Shown here: positions 14,607 through 28,079 of the stretch, piece by piece
Numbering within the stretch: the stretch's first letter is position 1
Layout of the letters: each line of letters opens with the position of its first letter
From: Crotophaga sulcirostris
Lineage: Eukaryota; Chordata; Aves; Cuculiformes; Crotophagidae
NCBI GenBank assembly: GCA_013397455.1
Contig: VYZB01000014.1
Span: 1,294,339-1,358,338, forward strand
DNA length: 64,000 nucleotides
Reading direction: 5' to 3'
Notes under the pieces: model-generated
Databases searched by the model: none
Told to the model about the DNA's origin: nothing
What the model saw: only the letters and a program-made list of their open reading frames with translations
Program-made: the position numbers and the translations under genes

Positions 14607-15388
14607 GGAATGCCTTCTTCTAATAATTTAAAGCCCGTATTTTGAGACATCTGACACGGTAGCTGACTGACTGCGTGGTGTGGTTCAGTGGGGAGCTGCT
14701 TGGGATGGAAATGGCCCAAAGGGATAAGGCAGCAGTGCCAGGTCTGGTAGTTTTATTGTTAGTCTCACAGTATTTGGTGTTTTTCTTAAAGCCACAGCTG
14801 CTGGAGTCTTCTAATGAGAGGAAAATCCATCAGCTGCCATGTACAAATGGAGCAGTGGTTATGGGAGAGGGATTTGAGAGTCTGTCCTGAAGTTGTAAGA
14901 ATTCCCCTCTCCCCGCCCTGCACACTCTGGTCATATTTTAGTAATCAAATTTTATTTGGAGACTGAAATGCATGGTGGGATTGGGGATCCTGTTTAAGTC
15001 AAGTTCTCCAAAGAGGCCCCTTCCTCTTCCTGATGTAGCACTGGCTGCAGCCCCTTGTGGGAGCATGGCCCTGCCCGTGGGCTGTGGGGAAAAACCTCTG
15101 CAGGGGTAGTTTTGACAGAGGGTCATTGTTTTCAGGTGGGTTTTTTTAATTTTTTTAGTTTCAGGAGAAAACACGTTTCCTAAAATGGGTGAAGAAAAGA
15201 TAATCCTAATACTTTATTGAACCATGTTGCCGCAATTGTTGCCACAGTGCCAAATCAAGATGCAGATTTGAAAGAAAATACAGTAAATCCTATGGTTATT
15301 TAGTTTTCCTTTTTAAAATGCTTGCCAGTTTAGAACTGAATTTGTGGAAGCGTTATTAAATAAACTCTGACTGTGGCATATTTGCTTT

Positions 15389-15614
15389 AGGACCTTGTTT
15401 AGCAAAGCACTTAAGTAAATGCATAATGCGAAGCCCATGAATAACATTATATCTGTGCAATGAACAGAGGATGTAAGTGAGCACTCAGTGTCCAAGATAT
15501 GAGGAGCCCTTGAACTGGAACTATTCACACATTTAAAGTCAAACATTTGCTGAAAAGACATTGGATTATTTAAAATAACGCACGTGCTTAAGTACCTTGC
15601 TGAATCAGAGCCTG
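15389..15614. mobile_element. Old inverted-repeat element, MITE-like relic
   Basis: The left arm (15389-15424) contains TTAGCAAAGCACTTAAGTAA. The right arm (15580-15614) contains GTGCTTAAGTACCTTGCTGA. They are imperfect inverted complements over about 35 bp. Inside, AAGCCCATGAATAACATT and GGAACTATTCACACATTTAA also mirror each other loosely. The layout resembles the old repeats with CACATGCTTAAGTGCTTTGC-type ends that I recall from turtle, crocodilian and bird genomes. There is no transposase. The family name is not assigned. Confidence 0.6.
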
Positions 15615-17930
15615 TAAAAAGAAATGTTCATTAAAAGCATGCAAATGCTGAAAATGGAAACTAATCGCTAGCTAACTGATACCATGTTGTGAACACCAGC
15701 GAGCTGAACCTGGGGATCAGACCATTGCCAGCTGAGTTAGTGCTGTGTGTCTCCCAGCAAAGCTCCAGAATGCAAGCTGTACTCTTGCGTGGTTGTGCTG
15801 GCTGCCCTGGGCGAGGAAGGCTGGAGTCCCTTCTGGGGCAATAAATCCCCTGCTTAGTTTGCAAGTCGTCATACCAGGAGCATTATGCTACATGATGTGC
15901 ATACTATAAAATGCAAGGCTTCTCTGAAACACTTAATCGAGGCTTAAACTGGAGCTGGAAGGTAAACTCTAGAGGCTGAGTGTGAGTAAAGAAGATCAAT
16001 AAGATCTGTCTCAGTAACTACTAAATTAATAAACTTGTATTCCTGATTTACTAACTTCTTTGTATTAGAGGAGTTATAGGTGGTTAAATCCAGAATTTAC
16101 TTCAGAATAAGCCCTGCTTAATTTTTTGCTGTTGTGAAAACCTGACAAGGCAAGCAAGACCAGCAGGAATATTCTGTGGGCAAAAGACAGGTAGCATCAG
16201 TCAGTGATAGTCAAAAAAAAAACAAACAAAAAATTGGTGCAACCAGTCACAAAATCTTACTGTTTGTACAAGCTTCTGTCCCTCAGAAAATAATCTTTTC
16301 CACCCATAGGTCTGCCTTGGGTTGTGTTTCTGAGAGCAGATCCTTGTACAGGACACATCACAACCAAAGAAGGAACAAGAGTGCTGTATGTGCTTCTGAA
16401 GTATTAATTAAAAAAAAACTTGGAAAAGATCCAAATAAATCCAATTTTACCAAAAAATCCCACCTCACTTCTTGCTAGATAGTATGGATTGGATAGGTGT
16501 CAGTTAGAATAAAGGCATCCTGAAGGAAACAGCAGTCTGATTTTTTGCCCTTTTATTTATAAAGATGATGGAAGTGGCTTTGAGCAGAGCACTGAAGGGT
16601 GGGTGGCATTTGGGCACCTGTGTGGATTGTGTGTATTAGCCCGACTTTTGGTATTGATGGTTTTGGATTCTTTCTGTTATTTCCCTTGGCATCAAATTCC
16701 GTTTGGTATTTGTCAATAAACTCAGATACGCTGGAGTACTGCCAGGATCAGTGGCTCAAGAGTAATGAGACCAACCAAAACAAATCAGGGAAGATTGAAA
16801 AAAGGTAGTGATTTTAAGGTTCTTGTTTGCCTTCTGGTTCCTGGACCTTTTTTCTTTTGTGTCTTCAAATTTTTCTCTGAAGCCACAGAGCCTGGAAACT
16901 TTCTGGTTTAAAAAGCAGAACATAATTCATTCTTTTGAGACTAAGGCTGCAGTCTCTCAAGTCCACCAACTACAGCTTTAATAAAGACATTGAGTTACTT
17001 AAGACATGCTCTATAATCAGCAAGGTTGTGTTTAATTACTTATTTTGGTCCATGATCCCAAACACCACTCCTGTGATTACCTTATAATGCTCAGAATACT
17101 CTGACTCATTCCTATAGGTTTGTACCAGCAAGAAGTCATAGTTGTGGGTTTAAATCTATTTGACATTTTACTCTGAACAAAACAAGAACAGAAAGTCAGT
17201 CTGCTCCTCAAAAAGCTCTTGGCTTCATTGTAAGATGACAGATAACTCAGGCATACAGACAAGTGCAGCGGTGCAGTGGGACAGCATTGCTCAGCGTAGG
17301 AAGTGATCTCACCACCTCGGTGAGCTTAACTGGCATCTGCATTTTTGTAGGTGAAATTGTTAAGGATCGACCTAAAGGGAAAAAAGAACCTTTGTAAGTA
17401 TTTGTAAATGGTATTTGGTCTGGATCTGTTTATCTGTTTTCTTTCCCCCATTGTCTTTTGGCTGCTGCAAGTCTATTGGCAAGTTCCATCCAAGCCAAAA
17501 GAGGCAATCTAGGCTTTTGGAGGGTATTTGTGATTTAGGGGGGTGCAGGATTCCTTTATTCATCTTTGATTCAAGGAGCATCCTCCAGCTGATGCAGTGG
17601 AGCGCTCTGCTTAGGGCCATTCAGTGTTTTCTTTGAGATTCCAGCCTGACTGTCTTCTTCCTAGGATGATAATTCTGGGCAGCAACCTTCCCACAGGAGG
17701 AAGGTTGTCCATCCCCAACTGCCTTCACAAATCGAGGTTCTGAGAGTATGTGGCTAAGTCCCTTGAGAAGTGTGCATCTCTGAAGGGAAAGTGCTGTTTC
17801 TGAAAGGCCTCTTTCTTGCAAGCTATTACCAGAAGACAAAGAAAGACTGGACTGGAAACCTGATGAGCTAGCACTAGAAGTGAGCTGCAGATTGAAACTT
17901 GGAGAGCAATTAAACGCTGAAATTATCTTT

Positions 17931-17963
17931 AAAAACAAACAAACAAGCAAACAAAACCCAAAC
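17931..17963. repeat. AAAC-type simple repeat
   Basis: An imperfect run of AAAC units with interruptions (AAGC, AAAACCC), about 33 bp long. Read on the other strand, it creates an artificial hydrophobic stretch in a chance reading frame. Confidence 0.85.
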
Positions 17964-20479
17964 AGTGATTTCTCAGATTTTGATTTCTTCAACGCTGGAT
18001 ACCTTTCTGAATGAGATGAAAACTGTTATTAAAGGTCTGTAGAGAGGTGACTTTATGAAGTGTAGTGACTCATGCTCGTCATGTCAGTATGTGTTATCCA
18101 ACTGTTTCTTCTGGCATGAAAATCTGTTACTTTTTACTGATACTGTAAGAGTGGAAAACCAAACCAAACCTGATATTTCATCCCTTGGAATACAGCAAGT
18201 TTCAGCAACCTTATAGAGATATAACAGCCTTTTAGAGGTATAGCAAGATTTTCCTTGACATAGTGAACTGTTTACAGACCTGAGGAACTACCAAAGATGC
18301 CAATGGTTATTAAGTAAGGTAATTCATTTTTGATGAAAATTAGAAGTAAATCCCCCTGTTTTCTATTCCATGTGTTAATATGCCTGTCAAACAAATGGAA
18401 GTATTGTATAAGGAGCTTCTTGTTTGTAAACAAATAAGGATTTCAGGCCTGGAATAGAAAATCTGTATAAACTGTGCAGCCAAGGCGAAAAATGGCTCTG
18501 TTTGAGTTGGAGTGTGTGGTTCTGCATTACGGGTGAACTGAAAATGATGGGTATGACAGGAGCTATATTTAAAAGAGTCGAGTTGAAAGCAGTGCAAGAA
18601 TAGAGGAAAATGATATACACAAATCATGGTGAATTCTGTCCTCCGCAGATCTATTTCTTTTGTCACAAGCAAAAATTGCTGCGATGGAACACGAGGAACT
18701 AACGTCTGTGATCGAATGCGTCAAAACAACAGTCTGAGTTTGGTAAAGGTACGTGCCCCATGGCACGTGAAGGGAAAAGTAACAAATGTCTTCTGGACAA
18801 AACTGAGCAAGAGAAAAGAAAAGTTTGTTTTCCCAGAACTTCAGAAGAATTTTTCCTTGCATAGAAGGAAACTTGAAGATCACAGTTTCCACTGTTTTAG
18901 GTTAACATAGTCATAGAAGCAAGAATTTGTCATGAAAGGTCAAGGTTGGGATTAATAATACTGTGAAAGTCTTTATCCTAGCCAAGTGTTCGCTTTTTTT
19001 TCAAGTATTTTTACATACATTTTGGAGTTTCAACTACTTTTGATTTAAAGGAAGGACTGGGACACTGTACAGTGAATGACGTGCTTTGTACGACACTAGC
19101 TGGACTATGCCAGCATGACATGAAGATCATGTGCTTCCTGGTTTCTGGTACTGAGTAAATCATTAAGGTAATTAATGTCATAATTTAGAGCATGTTCAGG
19201 TCAGAGAAGCACTCCACAAAGGCTCTGGTTTCCTTGTATTCTCAAGGGAAAGTACTGATCTTATCAAAGTTGATGTGAGTCCTCTCACTTCAGGTAAAGA
19301 CAGCCTTTCATGTTTCTCCTTGGGAGTGGACACTGGGGTCCCTGCACTGCTTCTGCCCTGGGTAATTCACCGCCAGTTTGTGCTGTGGCCTTTCATCCTA
19401 CAGACCAATAAGTCCAGGGGTAACTTTACTCCAGTTCTACCTGTTGACATTGCTAAGATGACTTAAATGTTTCAAGTCATGTTCCTGGGTGGAGTCTATA
19501 ATAAATGGGGTTGGGATCTATAATACAATGGTATGGTTTTATTTAGGGAGTTTTCACTGTCATTGACCTATAGGCTTAAAAGCACTCTGTGCTTAAAGTA
19601 GCTAATTACCTTTTTTTATTCGATATAGAAGTTGAAATGTGCTGTACTTCCAGACACCAGTAATATCAGTAATGCTATGTTGAAGTGAATCTCCTGTTTG
19701 CTTTGGGTTTTTTTTCCTCTTTTTTCTTCTATACCGTATGGATTTTGTGTCTGCCCTTGTTACATCAGACTTTCACAAGGGCTGCTTTTGTTGATCTCCA
19801 TGCTTATCCTTTCAGTGATCATCTTTACTGCTTACCTCTTTGTCCCCCTAAAGAAACTTGAGCACAAGTGATAAAAATGATATATTTTTTTCTGACCACT
19901 TGAGAAGCTCCTGTTGGTACGGACGGCATGGTGTGTGTTAGCATTGTATCAGAAAAAGCTGCATTTCTCCTAAGTAGTGCTTTGTTATGAAGTTCATTTT
20001 ACTGAAAATATTTTGCATGCTTAACTACCTGCTGGTGAATTTTTCTATGCCAAGTAATGTGTCAGGAGCTAGCCGAGCATAGGAAGTTAATTACTTGTGT
20101 GCACACTGTGAAGGAAAAGCAAACAGCAAGGCACCAGTGATACGAAGAATGAGACTTCATTTCAGTCACCAGAGATTGTGTTGTTAATGAATCCGCTCAG
20201 TCAGCAGGGAATTGGTGATGTGGATAAGACCAGGTATGGCTGTGTACTGGTATGAATATTAGTCCCTCAACCAAAACATTGCTTTTAGTGAGGGTTTGCT
20301 AGTAGTAAATATTTTTTCAAAAACTCTGATGAGATAGAACAACAGCCTGAATAATTATGACTGTCTTGAAAAGACATGATGATGATGATCATCTTCTAAT
20401 GTGCTCTGCAGACACCATATAAATCCAATATCTTACAGATTTCACAGTTAAGTGGTACATTCCAGATTCCATTTTATGG

Positions 20480-21130
20480 TATATGGCACCATGGGCTGCA
20501 CAAATGCTGCTGTGACTAAAAGCACAGGGAAGCGTGTTCAGAGCTGGCTGCTGCTTTCCTCGCGTCAGCCCAGGAGGGGTGGGGAGCGCTGGGCGAAAGC
20601 ACCTGCCTTGCTCCCAAGCATCCTCAGCAGCGATCCGTGAAGACGCTCCCATCAGAGGGAGCAGCTGCTGGATGAGCTGCAGACAGGGAGCTGGACGAAC
20701 AGGTGATGCTCTTACCTTGCCCTGGGCAAAATTCATCCCAGTGAGGAGCTGTGACCCAAAGCCTGCAAACTGCACTCAGGGGCGACTGTCCCTAAAGGAA
20801 ATGTTCCCGCAGTGCTTAAGGAAAGAACATTTATCCCAGCATTTTTTATTTCCTTTTTGTTTAACTCTGTGTTTGAACATACACCCCTGGTACTGTGGGA
20901 GTGAATCTTGCCCTGGCTCCATCCATCACAGCAGTCGCTTTGCTGCTGGCTCTCGGCAGCAGCTGGTTTTTCCCCACAGCAGCTGCTCCACCGCGTGCCT
21001 GCAGGTTCCTGGCTGCAGGATCGTGCCGACAGAAGGAGAGAGGCTCTGCCTGTCCTGGCTGGGCAGGGCTGTGGGGCAGCAGCGAGGCTGCTGTTGGTGC
21101 TCTGCTGCAGCCTAACATGCACCCAAAACT
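20480..21130. other. GC-rich block with long chance reading frames on both strands
   Basis: This block stands out from its AT-rich surroundings and carries open frames of up to 193 codons on the plus strand (20534-21115) and 129 on the minus strand. The predicted peptides are rich in Ser, Cys, Arg and Gly and show no domain that I recognise. Overlapping frames on both strands point to composition rather than coding. CAG/CTG-rich words are frequent. Confidence 0.6.
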
Positions 21131-21634
21131 CATCTGGGCAGGAGGGGACTTTGGTTTGTTGGGGTTTTGCTTTTTCTCTTGTTATTTTTGTTTGATTGGT
21201 TGATTTAAACTCTGGAAGCCAATTTTGAATCGTTCAAAACATACATACATGCAACATACTGGAAATGGCAGATATAGAACAAAAATGAGAGAATGGATTC
21301 TAAGTATTCTCTGTGTCAGCTACAGAAGTACTGCTGTCTGCTGGCGTGCCTCATGCTGGATACTATGGCTGTGTATCGTCTTCCTATTTATTCCTATTCT
21401 TGATGCTCTTAAATTAATAGTAGAAACATAGACTGAATATTAATGGAAGTTGAGGCCAGGGTTCACGATGTGTCGTTAAGTAAAAGCTGGCAATCTCCCA
21501 GGAACTCTCCTGGGAGCTGTTTTACTGGTGCCCATTAATGAAAGGGACAGCTGGATTGAGAAGGCTATTGTTAACAGGGATGCCATTAAGAACTCAGTTG
21601 GGTGAAAGTTGATTTTCGCCTAAAAAGGAGATAT

Positions 21635-21790
21635 CACACAATCACAAAATGACCTGAGTTGAAAAGGATCATCAAGTCCAACCCCTATCCCCGCATAGGG
21701 TAGTCCCAACATTGACACCATGTGTCCGAGTGCATTGTCCAAATGCTTCTTGAATATTGTTATCACAGCAAAGCCACTGTTTGTCAAGGT
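21635..21790 (-). mobile_element. CR1 LINE 3' fragment, antisense orientation, diverged
   Basis: Read on the plus strand, it starts with AATCACAAAATGACCTGAG and GAAAAGGATCATCAAGTCC. It continues with CAACCCCTA, TGTCCGAGTGCATTGTCC and AAATGCTTCTTGAATATTG. This is the reverse complement of a CR1 3' region of the subfamily with a TCCAAACGCTTCTTGAA-type segment. The 3' terminal repeat at its left edge has decayed to ACACAATCACAAAATG. The right boundary is approximate because similarity fades after about 21765. Confidence 0.85.
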
Positions 21791-22255
21791 TTGATGAGTG
21801 GTTTCAGGGACTGCAGTGTTGCCTTTGATATAATTAAACAATATGTCATAGTATGGTGGCCGTCACTTAGTCAGGTTAGGATCAACAAGGGCTACTGGAG
21901 AGCTGAAGGTGATGTTTCAGCTACAGATAATTTTATCTTCCTGACTTCAGCCTTTAAGCCACCCTCTTCTCAGGACACTTCTGTTTTCTGTAAATTTTAA
22001 ACCGGAGCCAAAGCAACAAGTGAAAATCCTTTTTGTAGCAGGTTCTTTTGAAATCACGAGTACTTTCACTCCGCTGGTGCCTCTGGATAGGCTTTATTGA
22101 TATCAACCCTCCCTCTCTTTGTTCTCTTTCTATATTGCTCTGTGCTCTCTGTGGGTGTTTTATTAACCTGCATCCTGCAAAAATTCAATAAAAATATACA
22201 ATTTTTTCCTTTCTTTCCTCCTTTCTTTTCTTTTTTTTTTCCTGCTGGCTTTCAG

Positions 22256-22318
22256 AGACAGACCTCTGGGGAAGGCTCCTTTGGTCGGTTACGAGGAACA
22301 GATGGGAATCAAGAAAAG
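22256..22318 (+). other. Candidate cryptic or alternative exon (unproven)
   Basis: A very strong 3' splice site precedes this 63-nt stretch: more than 50 nt almost entirely of pyrimidines (about 22200-22255), no internal AG, ending in CTTTCAG. The right edge could be AAAAG|GTACTT at 22319, a mediocre donor; another possible donor is GAG|GTAATT at 22353. All three forward frames are open across 22256-22318. Inserted at the phase-1 junction ahead of the 32844 exon, it would keep PTPRG in frame, adding 21 residues. I recognise no PTPRG or other protein sequence in it, so a decoy acceptor is at least as likely. Confidence 0.25.
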
Positions 22319-25300
22319 GTACTTTCTGTTCCCATACCCACCTAAATTGGAGGTAATTAAGTTACAGTGAGGCATCATTTACGTTAGCAGTTTCTTTGGT
22401 GAGATCAAGGCTATTAAGGGTACATGTGAGAAATAGTTGGATTCAAGTCTGCGGTGCTTTGAGAAATAATTGGAACTGTGTTTTTCCTAAATGCATTTGC
22501 AGGCAGCCTGGCACTGAGGTCCATCGTGGGACAGTCGAGTCTCGCACAGTTAGAGCGCTTTTTATCTCTGCAGCTCTTCTCAAGTTTTCAGCAATCCTTG
22601 CAGATGCTCTGATGAGACCGGTGAACTTCTCCCTTTATAAAGGACGGGAGTGAAATGGAGCGTGTTGCTCTTGGTGGTAGGAAGAAGACAGAGAAGCAAG
22701 ATGGGAATTTGAGATTTCTTGGCTTAAATGTCACGGCTTATTACTGTCGCTGTTGTTCAGCATTCATCTCTGAGCTGCTGGGCCGGTTCAGCAGCACAGA
22801 AGCTCTGATGCTTTAGCAGGGTCTCAGCTAAGCCCTCAAAGAGGGCAACATCTCTGGTTTAAACTCCTGATAACAGAGTTCCTTAGCCCACCATGCCTGC
22901 TCTTGCAGGTTTTCCTCTCGCCTTGCTCCTCCTGCAGCCCGAGGTCTCTCAACCACAGTTTCAGCTCCACAGCTGCTCCCAGGCTGCCGCCCACTTTCAA
23001 TCAGGCTGGGTCCCGCGGGGGCTGTCACCCGCAGTCTGGTGATAAGCTTGCAGGCACAGAGAGGTGAGCAGTCTGCTTGGCATCCTCACTTTTGCCTGTT
23101 CTGGGTCTTGGCAAGGGGTGCTATAATTAGCACCAAGCCAAATTCAGATCCTCTTCCTTCCTCTTCTTTCAACAAAGTCTTTTTGAAGCCCCCGTAAGCC
23201 TCCATCTGCCTCGAACAACTCGCAAAAGTTTCCTGCCCAGCTTCTTCCTCTTGTTTCCTCTGAATGTCCTCTGAGCTTTTTTCACACTGTGCTTTCTCCT
23301 TGGAGCAGCCCAGATTGGACCATAGTTTACATCAGCATTATGTGTGCTCATGCACCTTCTTCATCTATTTAATTCCATGAAACACCAGACTCATTTCCTC
23401 TCTTATCGTTACTTTCTGGAAGAATGGGCGCTTTTCTCTTTTGTCCCATGGGAAGGTCGATCACCTTTGTGGTGTGCTAGTGGGTCATCCAGCTCAGGGA
23501 GATGGCTTTGGAAAAGAGAGCATGAAGGAAGGTTGTTACAGAATTGGGAAGCTTAGCCCAGGAGGGCTGGGTGTTTTCGGATTTTAGGTGTTTCCTCTTG
23601 GGTTGTGCAGCTCTCTCGTGGTTTTAAGGTGTTGGAGGCAGGAGCTGTGTACATGGAAGAATGGAGCTCTTCTTTCTGCTGTCTTTGATCACTATAGCAG
23701 TATACAAGTTTCTGCAGTCAAGGTCCATCATTTCACAGCTATTACTCTGTAAAAGGAAACAATAGCGAGGGAGAGCCCCTTCCACAGAGAGAGTTGTCCC
23801 AGACGCGACCTGTCCGAGGCAACCGTGACTGTTCAAGGTACCCATTACTGAAATGTATGTCTTCCTCCCAGCAACGCAAAGTGCTGTCATGGAGCTACTG
23901 CATTGATTCATAATACATCTTCATTCAGTAATTTCCATTAGGATTTATACTTTTTAAAATTATATTTAGGAAAAAATCTATTTTTATGTCTGTCCTTAGC
24001 CTTCATGCAGCTTTACTCAACTAGTAAGGAATAGAAGAAAGTTAATTTACAATGTCTTCATATAAATTAATCTCCTGTTTTCTCCTTGTAATGTAAGTTA
24101 TCACCTCGTTTATTATATGCAGCTCAGGGGTGAGCAGTTTTTAAAAGGCCTCAGGTAGTTATGAAACGAATGGTGTGAGATGTCAGATACATTTATTAAA
24201 AATGCAGAAAATTATAAAAATCAGGATGTAAGATCTACACTGACTCAGTCACTTGCCACCAGTAAGCACCTTCTCTACCCCAGTTTATCCTCCCACGTAG
24301 TGAGTTCTGCATAATAATTTCATTGATAATGTTGTGCTGTGTGCACGTTATAAATATTTTTGACATATTAGAGTTACAAAACTCAACAGCTCATTAGTTG
24401 TGCCCATCAGGAGTTTATTGGGTGAGACACCCCTTAAAGCCCCACAAACTATTTTGCCAGCACAGCTAAACTTGGTACCATTTCCACTTTTGTGCGGTGG
24501 TAAATCATTCAGCTCACAAATGCTGAAACTTGAAATGTTTATTGAAAAAGCTTGTTTTAGTAATTACACATACTCCACTTTATTGACAGCTTCCTGCAAC
24601 ATTTGTCTTAAGGTCCTGGTGTTTCCTGATGTTGGGTATTTATCATGCATTTTTGCTGCTGGCAGGTTGATGGGTACACTGGGAGCTTCATACAAGATTC
24701 ACAGCAGCATCACACTTTTTTGAGGAACAAAACTAGGATGCAGAAAGTATGTATATGTGTGTGGGGGTGTATATTAGACACTATATGTGTGACTGTGTAA
24801 TATAGATGTTGACCTGTATACTAAGGAATGAAAACATAGACAATAAAAATTTTGCCAAGGATAATTGAAGGTTAGAAGGTTTAACTAAAGGATCCAACAA
24901 TAATTGTAGCGTCTGTGGATAAGGAGGACATGCACCTCACTGTCTTCAGGTTTACAGCTTTTATAGGATGGTTTATAATTAGGAGTGTGGTTTAAGGCCT
25001 TTCTGTCTCTCTTTGTGTCTGCCATGTTTTGGCAGTAAGACAGTATCCCTGGCAAAATTAGCTTTGAAGATCAGCTTTACTTTTGCAGCCCCTGGCTGGG
25101 CATTTCTGGAGGTGGGGTGGCATCAGGGCTGAAAGAAGCATCGGTGCTGCTGATCTTACTGCTAGCAGTTGCTCAAAGGTTATCTAAATCCAACCCCTTT
25201 TTGTTACGTCTTCCTGTGTTTGTGTTTGTTCCAACAACTGCCGGTTAAGATATCCCTTATCAGAGATTGTTCTTGGGGAAAATTTCTGTCAGTTCTCAAA

Positions 25301-28079
25301 AAACCTCTCCTTGACTGTTTACAACTCTCACATCGCCTGCACGTTCTTTTCTGTACCAAGCTCACAGGCTGGGTTATGCTTAGACCAGTTTGGGTCTCGG
25401 CAAGCTCTTCAGGATCTTGCTCTTCGTATTCAGTCCCATTTTTCAAGCAGTAATTGGAATTTTCTCCAAGCATGGCTGTCTCATGTTAAACAGAGTGATG
25501 ACAGAGAATAATAAAACGAAAAGCCCTTTTCCCTCAGGGTAGGAAATCCTGAAGTCTTTGTTCAAAACAGCACTGTGAACTCTAACTACAGCCTCCTTTT
25601 CTCCATCTCTTTGATTTTGGTTTGCCATCATTTTAGAGCAAGACAGTATAATTTCAGCAGCTTTTCCCCCTAATATAATGATTCCATGACTTGATTGCTT
25701 TCTCTGCATTGGGAAGGCCCTTGAAAGATGCTACTGATTTTCATCTAGGTCTTCAGGGATTTTTATACCTTTACTCCTGTGGCCTCATGGTAAATGGCTC
25801 AGCAAGAGATGTGTCATTCAAATCATTATTTTCTGCCTAATATCTAAATGCAGTCTTCAGGCTTCATCCTATGAGGGTCACTTCATTTCTCCTTTGTAGG
25901 AGGGAACTGCAAGAAGAAGGGAGCCTGGTTTTTCAGCTGGTCTGAATCTGTGGTACGCACCTTGCCTGCTGTCATAATTCGCATGGCATAAGTACCTTCC
26001 TGCAGTGCCATCTTGGACTTAGTGATACAGTTGCTTTTAAATGGCAAAAAGTGATGGTGAAATCTTGGTTTATGGCATCAAGGAACAGTGTATCTTTTTT
26101 CAGTCCCAGAGAGAAACTCCAGATTGAGATTTTTGAAGGATCTTAAAAAGCATTCAGTTCCATGGTGAATTTCGCTGATATTTGATGGTTTTAAACAATG
26201 TTGATTTTTTTGCAGTTTGAAAATCCAGCCTGCTGTTGAAATTCATTGCTTTGTAGCTGAGCAAGGGCACCACTTCCTTGCTCTTTCTCAGTGTGAAAAA
26301 AGAAACCAGTTTTGTTTACTGGTGGTGACATTTCTTTTCAGTGTTTCTTGAGATTTGGCTCATGATGGAGCTGTTCAAGTGTGAGAGAGACTCAGAGACA
26401 AGAGATTCACGTCTCTGGTGTTGCTCAGGTGAATGCTGAGGTGGACACAGAGGCCACAGCTGTCAGCCTGTGCGAAGAAAAGCATCCCTCTTTACCCAGA
26501 GCCAGTAAAACTTGCAGTGGTTCTCTTAAGTCTAAAGCCATCCACCCAGTGCTGGGCAAGCAAAGGCTGGGAGGTTTTTGGGTGAAGAGGCAATGCTATT
26601 TCATCCATTCATCCTTAATAATTGGTTGGATGTTGCCATAAGAGAAGCCTGGGATTTTCCCTTTTATACCCACTTACACTGAATGGCACGGTACTGTCAC
26701 ACATTTGAAGTTGCGAGGTAGTTTTGGGAATTGTGTGACAGAGTCTATCTCCACTGCCTTTGCAGAGAGACCTGGCTTTTAAGTGCTTGAAACCTTTCTG
26801 ATTTTGTTTCTCATGCTTTAAGCAGGAAGGCAACCTGCGGTAGGTGCTAGAGGTGCCTTGCTTGGTTGGCATCACTAACGTATCGACCAAATACCACTGC
26901 CATCCAGGAAGATACCAAGCCATTGTTTAGCAGGTCTCCTGCCCTATTTTGGATGAGCTTGTTCCACATCCTTCCAACCCAGGACGAAAAGAGCCTTTGC
27001 TGCTCTACATGAACTATGGGCATACTGCCTCTAGCGTAGATCGTGCCTTTGTATGAGGACAACTGTTGGTGTTACAGAGCCGACCATGGAAGTCAGCAGC
27101 AAGAGCCATCTGCATGTGGAGCTGTGAGGACAAAGGACAAGAAAGAGATGAGGGATCTGAACCTTTCTGCAATGTCCTAATTCTTAGGACCCTGTAAATA
27201 TCTGCCTGGCATGTGATCATGGGTGAATGATCTCCCGTTTTAAGATGATGGGATATGATGTTCCCATGAAGTGATCGGCTGACCTGCTTTAATTGCAGAA
27301 GTGAGGGCTTTTGGTTGCTATGCAGTAATTTCTACTTTTTTCATTCAAAAGTGAAAAGCTAAGAGGCATCAGATATGGACAAAGATTTGTCTGAGATAAT
27401 TTTGTTAAAAAAAACCCCACAGTAATAAGAACAAAAAAAAACTCTAAAATTAAATCCCCTAAACTAGTTCTTTGCATGCCAGGCTTAGGATTTTAAAGTC
27501 AGAATTTTGTGAAAATATTAAAACCAAGTGAAATTTAAAAAAAAAAAAATTAAAAAGGGCGTTTATTTCTACCTCTTTCCCAATTTGCTTATGAATGATC
27601 AAAATCACATTACTCAAAAATTGCTAATCTCTGTTAAAATAGATCTGGATGTTGTGCAAAGGCATGTGTGTAACACACCAGTCTGTATCAGAGCAGCTGA
27701 TCCATTGATTGGAAAATGATTTAAAAACAAGGAAATGCCAGTGGTTTTAATGAAATGTTTTAAAGAAAAGATTAGGGAAGAAAGATACATGTTTTTGGTT
27801 TTTCTTTAAATTGAAAGTTTTTCTACAAGCTTTAATTAGGTTTTGGCATAATACATTATTTTAATAGTTCTTCATTAATGAAGACTGCTCATTGTTTTGG
27901 TTGTACAGTAAAAAGAAGAAAAAAATCATCTTGGATTCTATTTAAAGAGCAGCCTGCATATTAAAAGACTATTAAAGATACTGCAGTCATTGACAGAGAG
28001 ATTTTGCATGAGAAAAGAACGCAGAATCTATCTAGAAAGCATCAAGGAATTTCAGATGAGGATGGTTGATAACATCTCA

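Noticed and set aside
17621..17992. 123-codon minus-strand frame whose start looks like a signal peptide
   Set aside because: The hydrophobic segment is produced by the AAAC-type simple repeat at 17931-17963 read in reverse. The rest is Ser-rich and unlike any known protein.
20534..21115. 193-codon plus-strand open frame
   Set aside because: The Ser/Cys/Arg-rich peptide has no family resemblance, and frames on the opposite strand overlap it in GC-rich DNA.
25165..25200. CR1-like words (TTATCTAAATCCAACCCC)
   Set aside because: Too short and isolated, with no flanking CR1 sequence or octamer tail, to call an element.
26820..27220. Stretch with overlapping minus-strand frames, considered as an LTR or retroposon
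   Set aside because: No terminal repeats, polyadenylation signal or recognisable family words could be found. Left as unassigned intron.
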